Shown here piece after piece: positions 23,411-33,508 of a stretch of DNA of 64,000 nucleotides. The first letter of the stretch is position 1. Every line of letters starts with the position of its first letter. Source of the stretch: Trichoplusia ni (lineage: Eukaryota; Arthropoda; Insecta; Lepidoptera; Noctuidae); assembly GCF_003590095.1 (NCBI RefSeq), contig NC_039499.1:5208001-5272000 (forward strand). Direction: 5' to 3'. Position numbers and translations under genes: made by a program. The notes beneath the pieces are model-generated. The model had not been told where the DNA came from. It saw nothing but the letters and a program-made list of their open reading frames with translations, and ran no database searches.

Positions 23411-26400
23411 AAGGCGAATCATATTGTGTTATATATCCGTGTGTATGGTTACAATAAATTGCATTTTTTTTACAAAATGAGTTAGATAAATAAAAAGACA
23501 AATTTGTATAAATCTTGGAATTGTATCATTACGTGAATGTTTATATTGTATCTGTTTAACCTTTCTTGGTGGGGACGGACCCGAGAATGTACAGATAAGG
23601 GTCATCTCAAATATGTATGTGCATTGTTTAACTTCATAACGCGCACGATTACCTACATAATGTTCTATTTCGAGATCCTTGACCTGTAGAAGTTGCTTGC
23701 GTGCCTCTAATACAAGGTCTTGAAGTACCTCGATTACTATTGTTGAAGCAAGACAGTGCGATACACTACGCATAGCTTCGTCTTGCTTTGGCAACAGCTG
23801 TCATCCAGCTTCAGATCTTGTGGTAAGCGCGCTCTAGTTATTATATTTCAAAACTTTTATAATCGTTGTTCAATTAGTATTCATTTTACATTAATGTTTG
23901 CTGTTATGGTTGCACTTGTTAATTGCGTATTTTGTTTATAAACTGAATTATCTTTCTTGGAAAGTTTTAATATTTTATTATATTGTGCAAATTGCACAGA
24001 GAAAGCAACACGGAAATATTTGGATAGGGATGTGACATTTCTTTATCTATTAGTTAGTAAAGAAACCGTACATTAAAATTTCCTTCCACATCCGCAAATC
24101 TAATTAAAGATGTGATGGTTGGGTTCCTGCATATATGAACGGATATGGATATTTTAGGAAACAACGTAATATGTTACGTATATTTAACCGCAGCTGACCT
24201 ATCCCCCCAAATGAATTGTATAAATGTGCTGTTTAACCTTTGTTGCCATGTCTTCTAGTTATAATTATCACCGCGTTGGTGTCTGTATATGGGTTGTTGG
24301 TAAAGCTTGTCTATTCATACTAAAATATAATTATGATTGTATTTAAATTATTTTTATTGTTAAGATACACTAAATCTATCCTTTATCTTAATTCCAGTAT
24401 CGATTTGTACAATACATTATTAAATATTGTTCTTTATTATCGTGTTTTATTTAACTACACCAAATTCTCTTTCTCCAATTATTATTATTTTTTGCTATTA
24501 TAGGACTAAATCATGATTTAGCACATGCAATTTATTATCAGGAAGGTACAGGCTATAGGTATTTTATTCCCATATGTCGTGACCGCTGTACGGGGACCGA
24601 AGGATGTCGCCAGTAATGAATAAAACCAAATAAACGATACTACATCTTTATTCATCTAAGTAATGTTAAGTTTAATGAATACCAGTACCGCCGTATTTAC
24701 GTTGAAACTTATACATGTTGTCGACCGCAAATCAGTAGTGAAATGTATACTAGATTGACAGCCCCCTGATTTCAAACAGTGAGTTTCAATAATTGTTGTT
24801 AACTCTGATTTACGGCCGACCACACATCAAACAACAATAAAAAATGAAAACCGAAAAAACGAAAAGATTCAAATTTTTTAACGGTATTTAATTACTATAA
24901 ATAAAATATATTTGTACAACAAATGATGTTTTCTGTATAATGTTACTGGCGGTTGCACGTTGTTTTTGTGTTTTTCTGTGGTTCACATGGCGGTTTGGGT
25001 TTGTCTCGAAGGCTGGAAGCAAAATTTTATGATTATGTTCTGAGTTACAGCACCAAAATAATACTGAAGGATCTATTTACATAAGTCAGGTCACTGCCAA
25101 GTGGTAACTTATGAGAGTCTGCACGATTTTTCATTGAAAAAAACTTGTTAAATAGTAAGATAAGGTCATATCCCGCACATTGCATAAACACACTTCAAAG
25201 CATAATCAAATCTGGAATTAAACAGACTTCGCTCGCGCAGTTAACCTCGTTCCACCGAGAAACTCATACATTATGCCGGCTAAGTGACTGAAAACATTTC
25301 ATTAACAGCTCAACCCAGGCTCGCGACCACTTTATTTATTTCTTTGATGCATATAATTATATTTGTGTGCGGGACTTGCCTGTTTTCTATTGTATTGTTT
25401 TGATAATATAACGACTTAACACTCATAACGTAAGCTCTATTTTGAATGAAAATAAATATTGCAATGTTTGTAAAATGTGCTTTAGCCAGTTTTTTAATAA
25501 TTTTAATACACCAATCAACTCATAATCTTCATATTTAGGATAATTATAATTAACTGGTCTGCACTAAGATACAGCAAACATTTAGATACAACTCTTTTTA
25601 AACTGCATTTAATATTGATACACCTCAAATCACTTTTTAATCTAACGAATCATTGATGTTGAAAACAGCTGAGTTGCATTATCAGAGACCTGGCGTTATC
25701 AAGAAATGATAAATTAACGAAGCGTGACTCCTTCGTATCAATCGATTGTATTGCGAATGAAAAGATACGTATTTCGTTTATGCTAGTCTGTTAAAGACAC
25801 AATAACCTTACACCAGTGGACAAACCTACTCATTGAGATGTCTAGCCCATAGCTACATTCAACAATCATAAATTTCAGAGGATAATAAGCAGCGAATACC
25901 TTCGGCTCCAGTATTAGTGTTCTTTCAGCTGGTGGGTGATTATGCAGTTAGCTATACCGCTGCCATATCCTCCTGAAATTTACTCAGGTTTACTATATCA
26001 TCAACTTAACTCTTTAAACCTGCCTAGTGGGCCAGACATCCGATAAAGCTAGACATAGTCAGATTATTTGAATGACTAAGCAAACATGTCCAGCTTTTTA
26101 TGATTGAACATAATTTTAAATGCACATCCAAAAAATAATTATTAAAAAACAAATGTTTTGTGGTGGTCAGATAAAAATAATTACCAGATTTACACTCAAA
26201 AGCTTATCTGAACTAGTAGATCTAGCAGCTTTTTGGTTTATGAACTAGCAACCTGCCTATCAGTAACTGCTCTCTAGGATTTGTCCATTTGTTTTGTAAT
26301 AGCACCTCTGTACTGTCACAAGCAGTCCTAATGTAAGTCTAGTAAACAAATTGTCTAATGTGTGTCTAAGAATAGTTTCATGTCCTTGAAAAATATTTAG

Positions 26401-27059
26401 TTTAACATCAAATTGTGGTAATGTGATTGTTAAATCTTGAATTACCTCAAAACGAGTCATTTTAATTCTTAGACTAGATAATTGACCTACTTTTGTATTG
26501 AGGCATCCATTTAGTACTTAATATAAATTACCCCAACATATTTTTCTTATTTTGTTTCCCTACCAATATTATGTTATGTGGTGTATCAATATTAAAACTG
26601 TCTTTTTTCCACAATATGACAGTGACTATTTAAAAAAATCTACATAATAACTAGTTACAACAATTTACTTATCTAAATACAAGATGAAATTTTAATGTAT
26701 TAATCGAAAGTAGATTAAACAACACAACATTACATTACTAAAAATGGAAAGATAGTGGACTTACAATTACTGACTAAACTAGGAACAATGAATTATGGCA
26801 CTGATGATGATGGAAAGAAATTATATTCCTTAAACTAAAATAGCAAATTTAGTCAATATTTGAAATTAATTAGTCGCAATACAATGGACTTATTTATCCC
26901 TTGTCGGCAATATCATAATCACAACAAAAAAAAATCGTAGATTTAAACCAATAAGATATATCTCAATTTTGTTGTACCCACAAGTGCCACCATTTGTTAT
27001 TCCTAGTATAATCTTAATGATGCCTACCTGAAACTGTAGTCCCTACTATGATATTATTA
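23411..27059. other. Gene-poor spacer downstream of the MIC10 cluster
   Basis: 3.6 kb of AT-rich sequence with no coding exon I can support on either strand. The last few hundred bases (about 26,500-27,059) probably include the 3' untranslated region of the minus-strand MIC10 gene. Confidence 0.45.
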
Positions 27060-27661
27060 TTAATGATGATCATTCTTTCTAGGATTTAGTTCATACTCGC
27101 AGTTGGCGTAAGCAATGCCCACACCCATGCCTATTCCAGCTACGATGGGCCATCTCCGATGACTAAAGTAAAAGACTGATACTACTGTACCAAGTATGAT
27201 GCCACTGGCTGGAAACAGAAGAAAACAATAATGTAGTTTGAAAACAGCACATAATTATATACAAAACTCATTTATGTATGTTGACAGTTACCTAATAGGG
27301 AGTAATCTAATGGAGATCAGTTAAGCTTGTAAACTTATAATGTAAACAAGGCATGACTTTGAAATGCCATAATATGTCCATTTAAGTAATTATTTAATCA
27401 AATATGTCGACATTGTCAACTATATTACTACAAACACAAATACAAAACGTTATTCTGAAGCTGACTGCTATCTCCAGAGAATTATGCGATACAGAGTTAG
27501 ACACACAAAAGTAAACATGTTTGCATATACGCAAGGCGGTCATTATGAACATGTAGCAACAAAACCATTTACTTACTTGTTTTAACGATGCCATCAGTAA
27601 GGCACATGTCCAACTTGGTACTGTAAGAGTCTTCAGGGTCTTTACCTTTTCCTTTAACCAT
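27060..27661 (-). CDS. MIC10: MICOS complex subunit MIC10, canonical copy
   Basis: MIC10 is a small inner-membrane hairpin protein that oligomerises through glycine motifs to bend cristae junctions. Two exons (27661-27577 and 27208-27060) join in phase 1 to give 77 residues. The N-terminus has DMCLTDGIVKT, the usual pre-membrane segment. The first helix is SGIILGTVVSVFYF, the positive turn is SHRRWP, and the second helix contains GIGMGVGIAYANC with the intact GxGxGxG pattern, followed by a short polar tail. This is the expected length and order for the family. Three related genes lie directly upstream on the same strand with the intron at the same place. Confidence 0.88.
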
Positions 27662-27779
27662 GTTTGCTAGTAACGGTTGTTACAATTGATGGAGAAGACT
27701 GTTTTATAGTTCGGTACACTAATACCGGTGTATTAATAAATAAATATTATAGTAGGGCTTTTACATAATTCAGTAATAA

Positions 27780-27930
27780 AAAATTTGACAAAGCTCGGTT
27801 TGGGTTTGACAGGAGAACTAAAGTGACGTAAAGAGTGACATTACACCACGATCGCCATTTTAAAGTTTCAACCAATCAGACGCGAGGATATAGACTATTA
27901 ACTGTGATTGGTTAATGTAGCACGTGAAGA
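27780..27930 (-). promoter_or_regulatory. Probable MIC10 promoter region
   Basis: Upstream of the MIC10 start are a CRE-like tgacgtaa (27823-27830), two CCAAT-type boxes in opposite orientation (ccaatcag at about 27873 and gattggtt at about 27906) and a locally higher GC content. These are typical of housekeeping promoters. No TATA box was seen, and use of these sites is inferred. Confidence 0.4.
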
Positions 27931-27976
27931 AACATTCCAAAATACTGGCAATTATCGCCATATGTAAAAAATTAAA

Positions 27977-28462
27977 TTGAAACTATTCGTTTTTTGTACA
28001 ACTCTATGCATAGAACTGATAGAACTAGTATCAGTCAGTAAAAATAATAAAGGGGGATATTCATCCTACCGCACTGCGATTATTGCTTTCAAACCAAACA
28101 GTGGCTCACTTTCCTTAGTATCCTTATTGCCAGAAAAAGGGCACCAACGCCAACTAAAACTGCTAAATACATACGCTCAATTCAGCAATGTACATGTTTT
28201 GGATTTAAGAAAAACAACACTTAACTATTATTACTTCTTTGAGCCGTTTGGGGTTGAAACTTTTGGGCCGTGGGGGCCGAGTGCCAAAACGCTTTTTAAA
28301 GACCTAGCAAAGCGTCTCGTTGACACTTCTCGTGACCCAAAGGCTGGCTTTTACCTCGCTCAGAGGATTAGCATTGCCATTCAACGTGGCAATGCTGCCA
28401 GCCTTTTGGGCACACTCCCAGCCGGCAGCGACGCCGATGACTTTTTTGATGCTTTAATTTAA
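27977..28462 (+). pseudogene. Retroelement-derived protein fragment, 161 residues
   Basis: The second half (about residues 90-155, with PFGVETFGPWG, RDPKAGFYLAQ and IAIQRGNAASLLGT) has the look of the C-terminal end of a reverse-transcriptase-type polyprotein found in many invertebrate retroelements. The polymerase domain itself is absent, so this is a 5'-truncated copy. The frame is intact and ends at TAA, followed by AT-rich sequence with no obvious poly(A). The first about 30 residues are probably flanking sequence read by chance. It lies upstream of MIC10 on the opposite strand. No cellular function is suggested. Confidence 0.55.
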
Positions 28463-28606
28463 TTTAATATTTTTTTGTTTTTTAACTTGTAAATATTTAA
28501 CTCTGTAAAATTGTAAATACATATTATAAGTAACAATTTACTTAACTATTTTCTTTAAAATTCAGTGTGTAGGGTGCTCACGTCGAATAGAAATTCACCT
28601 CTTGAA

Positions 28607-28900
28607 TTTAGATTGAGGAGCCACTTTAAAAGTATTGTATCTTCTTTTTTTTAGCCCTGCAGAAGTTTAATTTTTTGAAGGTGATATGCAAAATTGCTGC
28701 TAAATGATGCTAGATTTTCATAAATATTCATCGATTACTTAACGAGTTCTAGGTGGCTCCTCAATTCAGACGTTTAGATTGAGGAGCCACTTTTGCACTC
28801 AAATATCTACTGATATATTTTGCTGCTAAATGTGGCATTCGTGCTGCTAAATAATAGTGAAATCAGATTTCAAAAATCTGATGTGGCTCCTCAATCCTTA
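28607..28900. repeat. Duplicated inverted-repeat structure
   Basis: The 21-base segment tttagattgaggagccac plus ttt occurs at 28607-28627 and again at 28773-28793, 166 bases later. The complementary gtggctcctcaat occurs at 28753-28765 and 28883-28895. Each forward arm is therefore followed by a reverse arm, giving two consecutive stem-loops. The loops share the phrase tgctgctaaatg. It looks like a small foldback element that has duplicated in tandem. Confidence 0.75.
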
Positions 28901-29586
28901 CGGACACTACAAAAAATAGTAGCAGTATTCTAAATTTTGCAGTCACAGCATTGCAGTTTGAGTGATTCCGGGCAACGGGCAAGCGGCAGTAACACTGGCG
29001 TGTGGGGTAACAGTAATTAACAACGAAATAAATAACAAACATATTGGTAATTAGTATTTTTATTCATTTTTAGGTATTTTTCTACGTATAAATAGATTAA
29101 TTCTCACTGATGATTGCTCCATCTTTATTATTTATTGCGTTTGCTAAAAATTGAGACTTTGAATTATCAGCGTAGGTATTGAACGTTTATCTTTAGGTTT
29201 TCAATTACAAGCACAAATAAACTTTTATGTACCTAAACCAAAAACTAATTTTATATGGTTCGGTATCGAATATGCCACCCAAACTTTCTTCGGTTTATTT
29301 CTTGCTAGAGTGCGGCAGAAATGTGCCTTGCGAGCGCCGCACGCTGCGGCCACATTCCTGCCGCGACACACCCTCACTTGCATTGCCATCTGCCAATATG
29401 ATGTTCACATTATGTCATGTCACTTTATTAAAACAAAATGATATAAAAAAAAACATTAATTTACCAAACGTGAGCAACTTATAGTAGGAAAGTTTCCAGC
29501 ATTATGGTTTTCTTATTTTATTTTAACTTTGACTCCCACTGGTATTGTTATTCACGGCACGTCTTTTTCATTTCACTTTTTTAAAT
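28901..29586. other. Spacer between the foldback repeat and MIC10 paralog A
   Basis: No supported gene. The open frame at 29227-29484 lacks recognisable content. The segment nearest 29586 is likely 3' untranslated sequence of the minus-strand paralog. Confidence 0.45.
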
Positions 29587-30318
29587 TCATAAACCTTCCG
29601 GCATAGCCTCCTGTACCTCATCTGTATAAATCGGTTCATCGATGGCACAAGGGGCATTGGGTTTGTATAAAGTAGTTACTCTGAAAACACATAGCTACCA
29701 CTTTTAGTATAATACCTATCAGTTCTCAAAATATTTTGATAGTAACTGTCGTGAGAATGATTCATTATTAAATGATGTAACGGTTTACTCACGCGTATTT
29801 ATCGGGGTAGCCCGACTCGCGATCCCGCCGCGTCTGCTCATGATTAAGGACTCCGGTTGGGTCCGAAACTAGTCGGGCTACCCCGATAAATACGCGTGAG
29901 TAAACCGTTACATCATTTAATAAAGTTCTCAAAATGTATTGAATCTGAGGAGGAGATGTTCTAATGTTCTAAATAATTGCTTTCTAAACATCTATTGTTA
30001 GAAGTTTTTCAAGGTACCACGACTTGATCTTGTTATCATACCTGCAAAGAGCCCAAGCGTGGCTCATGCCTACAGCTACGCCAACGATAGGTGGCCATCG
30101 ATGGCCGATGAAGTAGCATTTTTCTAACAGATTGCCGACGATTAGCCCGAATCCTAAAAACGTTATTATACCGACTGTTTATTGTGAATCTTATCAATAA
30201 AAATTAAAATCACCTGATTGACCTAAATACCTGATTTGAAAACAATATCTGTCATGCAAAGGTCAAATCTTTGAAAGAAGCTTTCGTCCTTTGAGAACTT
30301 TTTATCATTTGCATCCAT
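29587..30318 (-). CDS. MIC10-like paralog A (divergent)
   Basis: Three exons, 30318-30231, 30153-30042 and 29680-29587, close in frame to 97 residues. The DLCMTDIVFKS segment, a first helix starting GFGLIVGNLL, the turn GHRWPP and a second helix with IVGVAVGMSHAWALC align with MIC10. Only the first and third glycines of the second-helix GxGxGxG motif remain (GVAVGMS). The first intron is in the same place and phase as in the canonical copy. A third exon adds an acidic tail (KPNAPCAIDEP, then TDEVQEAMPEGL) not present in canonical MIC10. The second intron holds the palindromic element at 29766-29922. It is probably mitochondrial by family; whether it joins MICOS is unknown. Confidence 0.72.
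29766..29922. mobile_element. Palindromic MITE with 52-bp perfect inverted arms
   Basis: Arms 29766-29817 and 29871-29922 are perfect reverse complements separated by 53 bases. The outer sequence tattaaatgatgtaacgg and inner sequence atcggggtagcccgact are of a type repeated widely in lepidopteran genomes. There is no coding capacity. Similar outer ends occur alone at 48306-48321 and 63928-63942. It lies in the second intron of MIC10 paralog A. Confidence 0.85.
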
Positions 30319-30392
30319 TTGTATAATGAGCAATTGCCCAAAAATCAATATTTTTAATTCTTAGTTTGGACTGCAATTTTAGCCATACTCGC

Positions 30393-31078
30393 TCACTTTG
30401 GGCACTCGCGAGCACACGCTTTTTGTTCACTTACTTCAGCCTTGGCCTCAGCCGCGGCGGCTCTAGGTCGGTATATGTCCAATATTCTGGAACGTTTACA
30501 AAAGAAGGTTTAGTAAGCTAGGTAAGGTTAACTGGCTGTTTTACATCATTTTCTACACAGAGCGGTATTCGCCTGTTACCTGCAGTGAATCCAAGCATGA
30601 CTTGCGCCCACAGCAATTCCAACGATTGGAGGCCATCGTTGGCCCTTTAAGTAGTATCTTACCAGTAGTTGTCCAACCAAGTAACCAAGACCTACAAAAC
30701 GTTATTACCATTAGATATTGATTTAAACTAGCAGTTAGTGTCTTACTGGAATGCTAGGGCCCGCTTTTTTTTAAACATTTATAAGCAAATAAAACCCACA
30801 GCTATGTAACAAATACATTCAAGTCACAAGCACAATGACACCCAGACTGGATTACACAAACGCTTGTTCTACGCGGGGATCGAACCTGCGACACGTCGCC
30901 CACAGTGGATATGGCGTGGTGACCTCATATTACACAGAATCTCTTCGAGTTTGATACATTCAACTTGCAATTAGGTATTTTAAGGTACTTAATCCTTTAG
31001 ATTACCTGATTTGAAAACCATGTGCGTCATACAGTCATCAATTCTTGAAATTATATCGTCGTTTTCTTCATCAGGCAT
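30393..31078 (-). CDS. MIC10-like paralog B (divergent)
   Basis: Three exons, 31078-31006, 30691-30580 and 30486-30393, give 92 residues in frame. Exons 2 and 3 have exactly the same lengths (112 and 94 bases) as in paralog A, which supports both models. Shared features are DDCMTHMVFKS, a first helix GLGYLVGQLLVRYYL, the turn KGQRWPP and a second helix IVGIAVGASHAWIHC, again with glycine positions two and four replaced. The third exon encodes an Ala- and charge-rich tail (RAAAAEAKAEVSEQK) ending in a Cys-containing segment. A and B are closest to each other, so they probably arose by a recent local duplication. Confidence 0.72.
30805..30945 (-). repeat. tRNA-derived SINE, family C copy 2
   Basis: On the minus strand it contains gcaggttcgatccccgcg, which fits the RNA polymerase III B box (GGTTCGANNCC), and then a body shared with 47560-47705 and 49650-49835, including the cattcaagtcac and cacccagact blocks. 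It lies in the first intron of MIC10 paralog B. Confidence 0.65.
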
Positions 31079-31241
31079 TATTTATATGCTTAGGTAAGTA
31101 GGTAGCCTAAAATTTACGTTTAATTGTTAGTTTCACGTTCACAACTGGCTATCTAAGTAATAATACGAAATGTGACGAACTTATATCATAAGTAGTTGTA
31201 CCTGTTACCGGGTCTTTAGTTATAGGATGAATAAAGTAGTT

Positions 31242-32720
31242 TCATTCGTCGTCGAAAAGAAACCTGAAAACATGGATTTACGTTGACAAGAGCCAAGTCA
31301 GTAAGATCGGATTATTTTCTCAAAGTATGAAAGATAATTCTCATGCTTTGAGCATAATATCGGGAATAACTCTGTTCATTAATACCTGCAACTCTTGAAG
31401 TAGGTGATACAAACGCCAACGGCGATACCGGTTATATGCGGCCACCTGCGATTGCAGAGATAATACCTCGAGAGGATAGTCCCACCTATGAGACCGTAAC
31501 CTAGAAGGCAGGAAACTATACTGTTAAATGCACTTTTTTCGTAACATAGGTACAGTAAATTACACAAAACACCTGAATTTATATTTTCTTTTCACTAGAA
31601 TTTTCATAGATATGACAGAATACAGATAACAAAAGAATCAGATGACAAGATTACAAATCTGTTTATTTATCTTCTTTCAAAGGAGTTTCAAAGCCTTGCG
31701 GTCATATTGGACAATCGGATCAGTAGATAAATCAGTGTCCTGGTTAGTTCTTCGTTTCACAACGTCGAGGAAGATAAATAAAACATTCGTTCGTAAGGAG
31801 TACATTTAAATGAGCCAGGTGCCTACACAACAACCTTTCCCTAGTTTCAAATTGGCTGGACCATGCGAGCCTTTATTAAACGAATGCTGCTCTCTGTGTT
31901 CAGTAATTAGCAACTCTGCTCTGATGCCTTTAATGTAAGCGGGATCAATGTTTTCTTCAGATATCCAGTACCAATAGAAGCCGTTTATTACGTTTACGAA
32001 CAGTGGTCGCATTTCTCCAGAGGGATTGTATTCCAATTAAAACAGCTTGTAACATAGGTTCAGCGAAACAAATGCTAAATATACAAATACTAATTTTTAT
32101 TATATAAGAAACTGTTCAGAATTTGGAATTCGAAACAGTTTCTTCTGTTGTGATGACTTCTCTTTCACAAAAGAAGGGTATATAGTGCCGAGATGCCACA
32201 CATAGATAGGTATATGAAGTGTCATCATCACGTACCTAAATATATGAATATGAATATGAATACCTACTACATCATGCGTTGCGGGTTCACTCATTGGTCG
32301 TGCGATACATGATGGATCATCAATCTGGGCCCCGATTCTGCTATTTTACAATGGCCGATGAATGAATGGCAATTGGATTAAATTGAATTGAAATTATTAG
32401 ATAATATTAAGTATTTTGACAAACTTCATCGAATCATAGAATCTTGCCCATATTTGAATGCTTTGTACAAAAACTCAGGAATTGATTTTATTGGCTTTAT
32501 TCCACAATTAGATAAAAATATTGTAAATCAATCTACAGGCATTCCTTTTTTTCTGAGACATGAGTGTAGAGTCTGAGTCCGATAAAGAACAGTCGAAAGC
32601 TAGTAAATAAGGGGCTGTTTGCTTACCTGAATTAAAAAGCAGGTCAACAAGACATATTTCTAATTTTCCATTGAAGGTTTCGTAATATTCACTCCAAGAA
32701 AGCTCGTTGTCTTCACCCAT
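31242..32720 (-). CDS. MIC10-like paralog C (divergent)
   Basis: Exon 1 is 32720-32627 and encodes an acidic N-terminus ending ICLVDLLFNS; exon 2 starts at 31500 in matching phase 1 and encodes the hairpin: first helix GYGLIGGTILSRYYL, turn CNRRWP, second helix ITGIAVGVCITYFKSC. If translation reads straight on, it stops two codons later (TAT TAA at about 31382-31387). If the TGC AG|GT junction used by paralogs A and B is also used here (exon 2 ending at 31386), a short exon at 31263-31242 adds FLFDDE and stops; I chose this for the span, giving 76 residues. Both readings close in frame. The intron is unusually long (1.1 kb) and contains another open frame on the same strand. Confidence 0.62.
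31806..32036 (-). CDS. Unrecognised 68-76 residue open frame within a MIC10-like intron
   Basis: The frame opens directly after a stop at 32037-32039; the first ATG gives 68 residues beginning MRPLFVNVINGFYWYW and ending GKGCCVGTWLI. Its balanced composition and aromatic clusters look more protein-like than most chance frames here. I do not recognise it. There is no clear acceptor in front of it, and it lies on the same strand as MIC10 paralog C, inside its intron. It may be an alternative exon, a separate small gene, or a remnant of a mobile element. Confidence 0.25.
   Translation of the reverse strand: MEYNPSGEMRPLFVNVINGFYWYWISEENIDPAYIKGIRAELLITEHREQHSFNKGSHGPANLKLGKGCCVGTWLI
32356..32385 (+). 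repeat. 30-bp dispersed motif, copy 2
   Basis: Matches 3089-3118 at 29 of 30 bases. It lies in the first intron of MIC10 paralog C, in AT-rich sequence. Confidence 0.5.
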
Positions 32721-33508
32721 GGTCAACCTTAGAAGTACCTACGTGCCTATGTGTTATGCATTCTGACCTAAAACAATCACGGAAAGACGTTAAATGCGGA
32801 TTTATAGTGGTTGAATGGATGCGTACTATTTAGATGATTCGTTTGGGCTACATATTTCGGTTATAACGGTTTGTAATAAATTTACGATGCTGATTTACGA
32901 CATTGCAAGGCAATGGTTTGACAGATTTTCCTAGGCAGGACTTGCTTTCGTCTTTGTACTTCTCTTTGGATAATACTCGAAGAAGGTTCTAAAAGAATTT
33001 TGAATTAATTATGGTTTCGGCGAAGTTAATGGCAGATCAGGCATTCTTCTTTACTTAAGCTCCCGATTTACAAGCTTTATCTTAGCTTTGAAGTCTAGGC
33101 AAGCTGACTGTACGAAAATTGATAGAAGTGAAATAAATAATTATTTTTTATCGATGGCCTAAACGGTCTTAACGATTAACCGCACCTACCTTAAGGCCTC
33201 AAGATGAAACACGCACACTAAAATGCTATAACACTATAACCTTTATTATAGCGTATATGGTTGTGTGTATAGTGGATGTGTGAGTAAAAATTTCCTTTTT
33301 AATTGATAAATTTTTACTTGAAAATTTGATTTGTTTTTTTTTTTACTATAGGTGTTTATATAAAGAACAACTGATTGCGTAGAATGAAACGTCGTATTGC
33401 TTAAAAACCTCTACCGTCACAGCTGATTTTGACAGTTCCCTGTTATAGTTTGTGTTTTTCAGAAGTGTTCAAAAAATGTGATTTTATTATATTTTCTAAT
33501 TAATTAAA
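32721..33508. other. Divergent promoter region between MIC10 paralog C and COA8
   Basis: Spacer between a minus-strand and a plus-strand gene, so it should hold both promoters. It is AT-rich, without a clear TATA box or CpG-rich block. No gene was seen. Confidence 0.5.
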
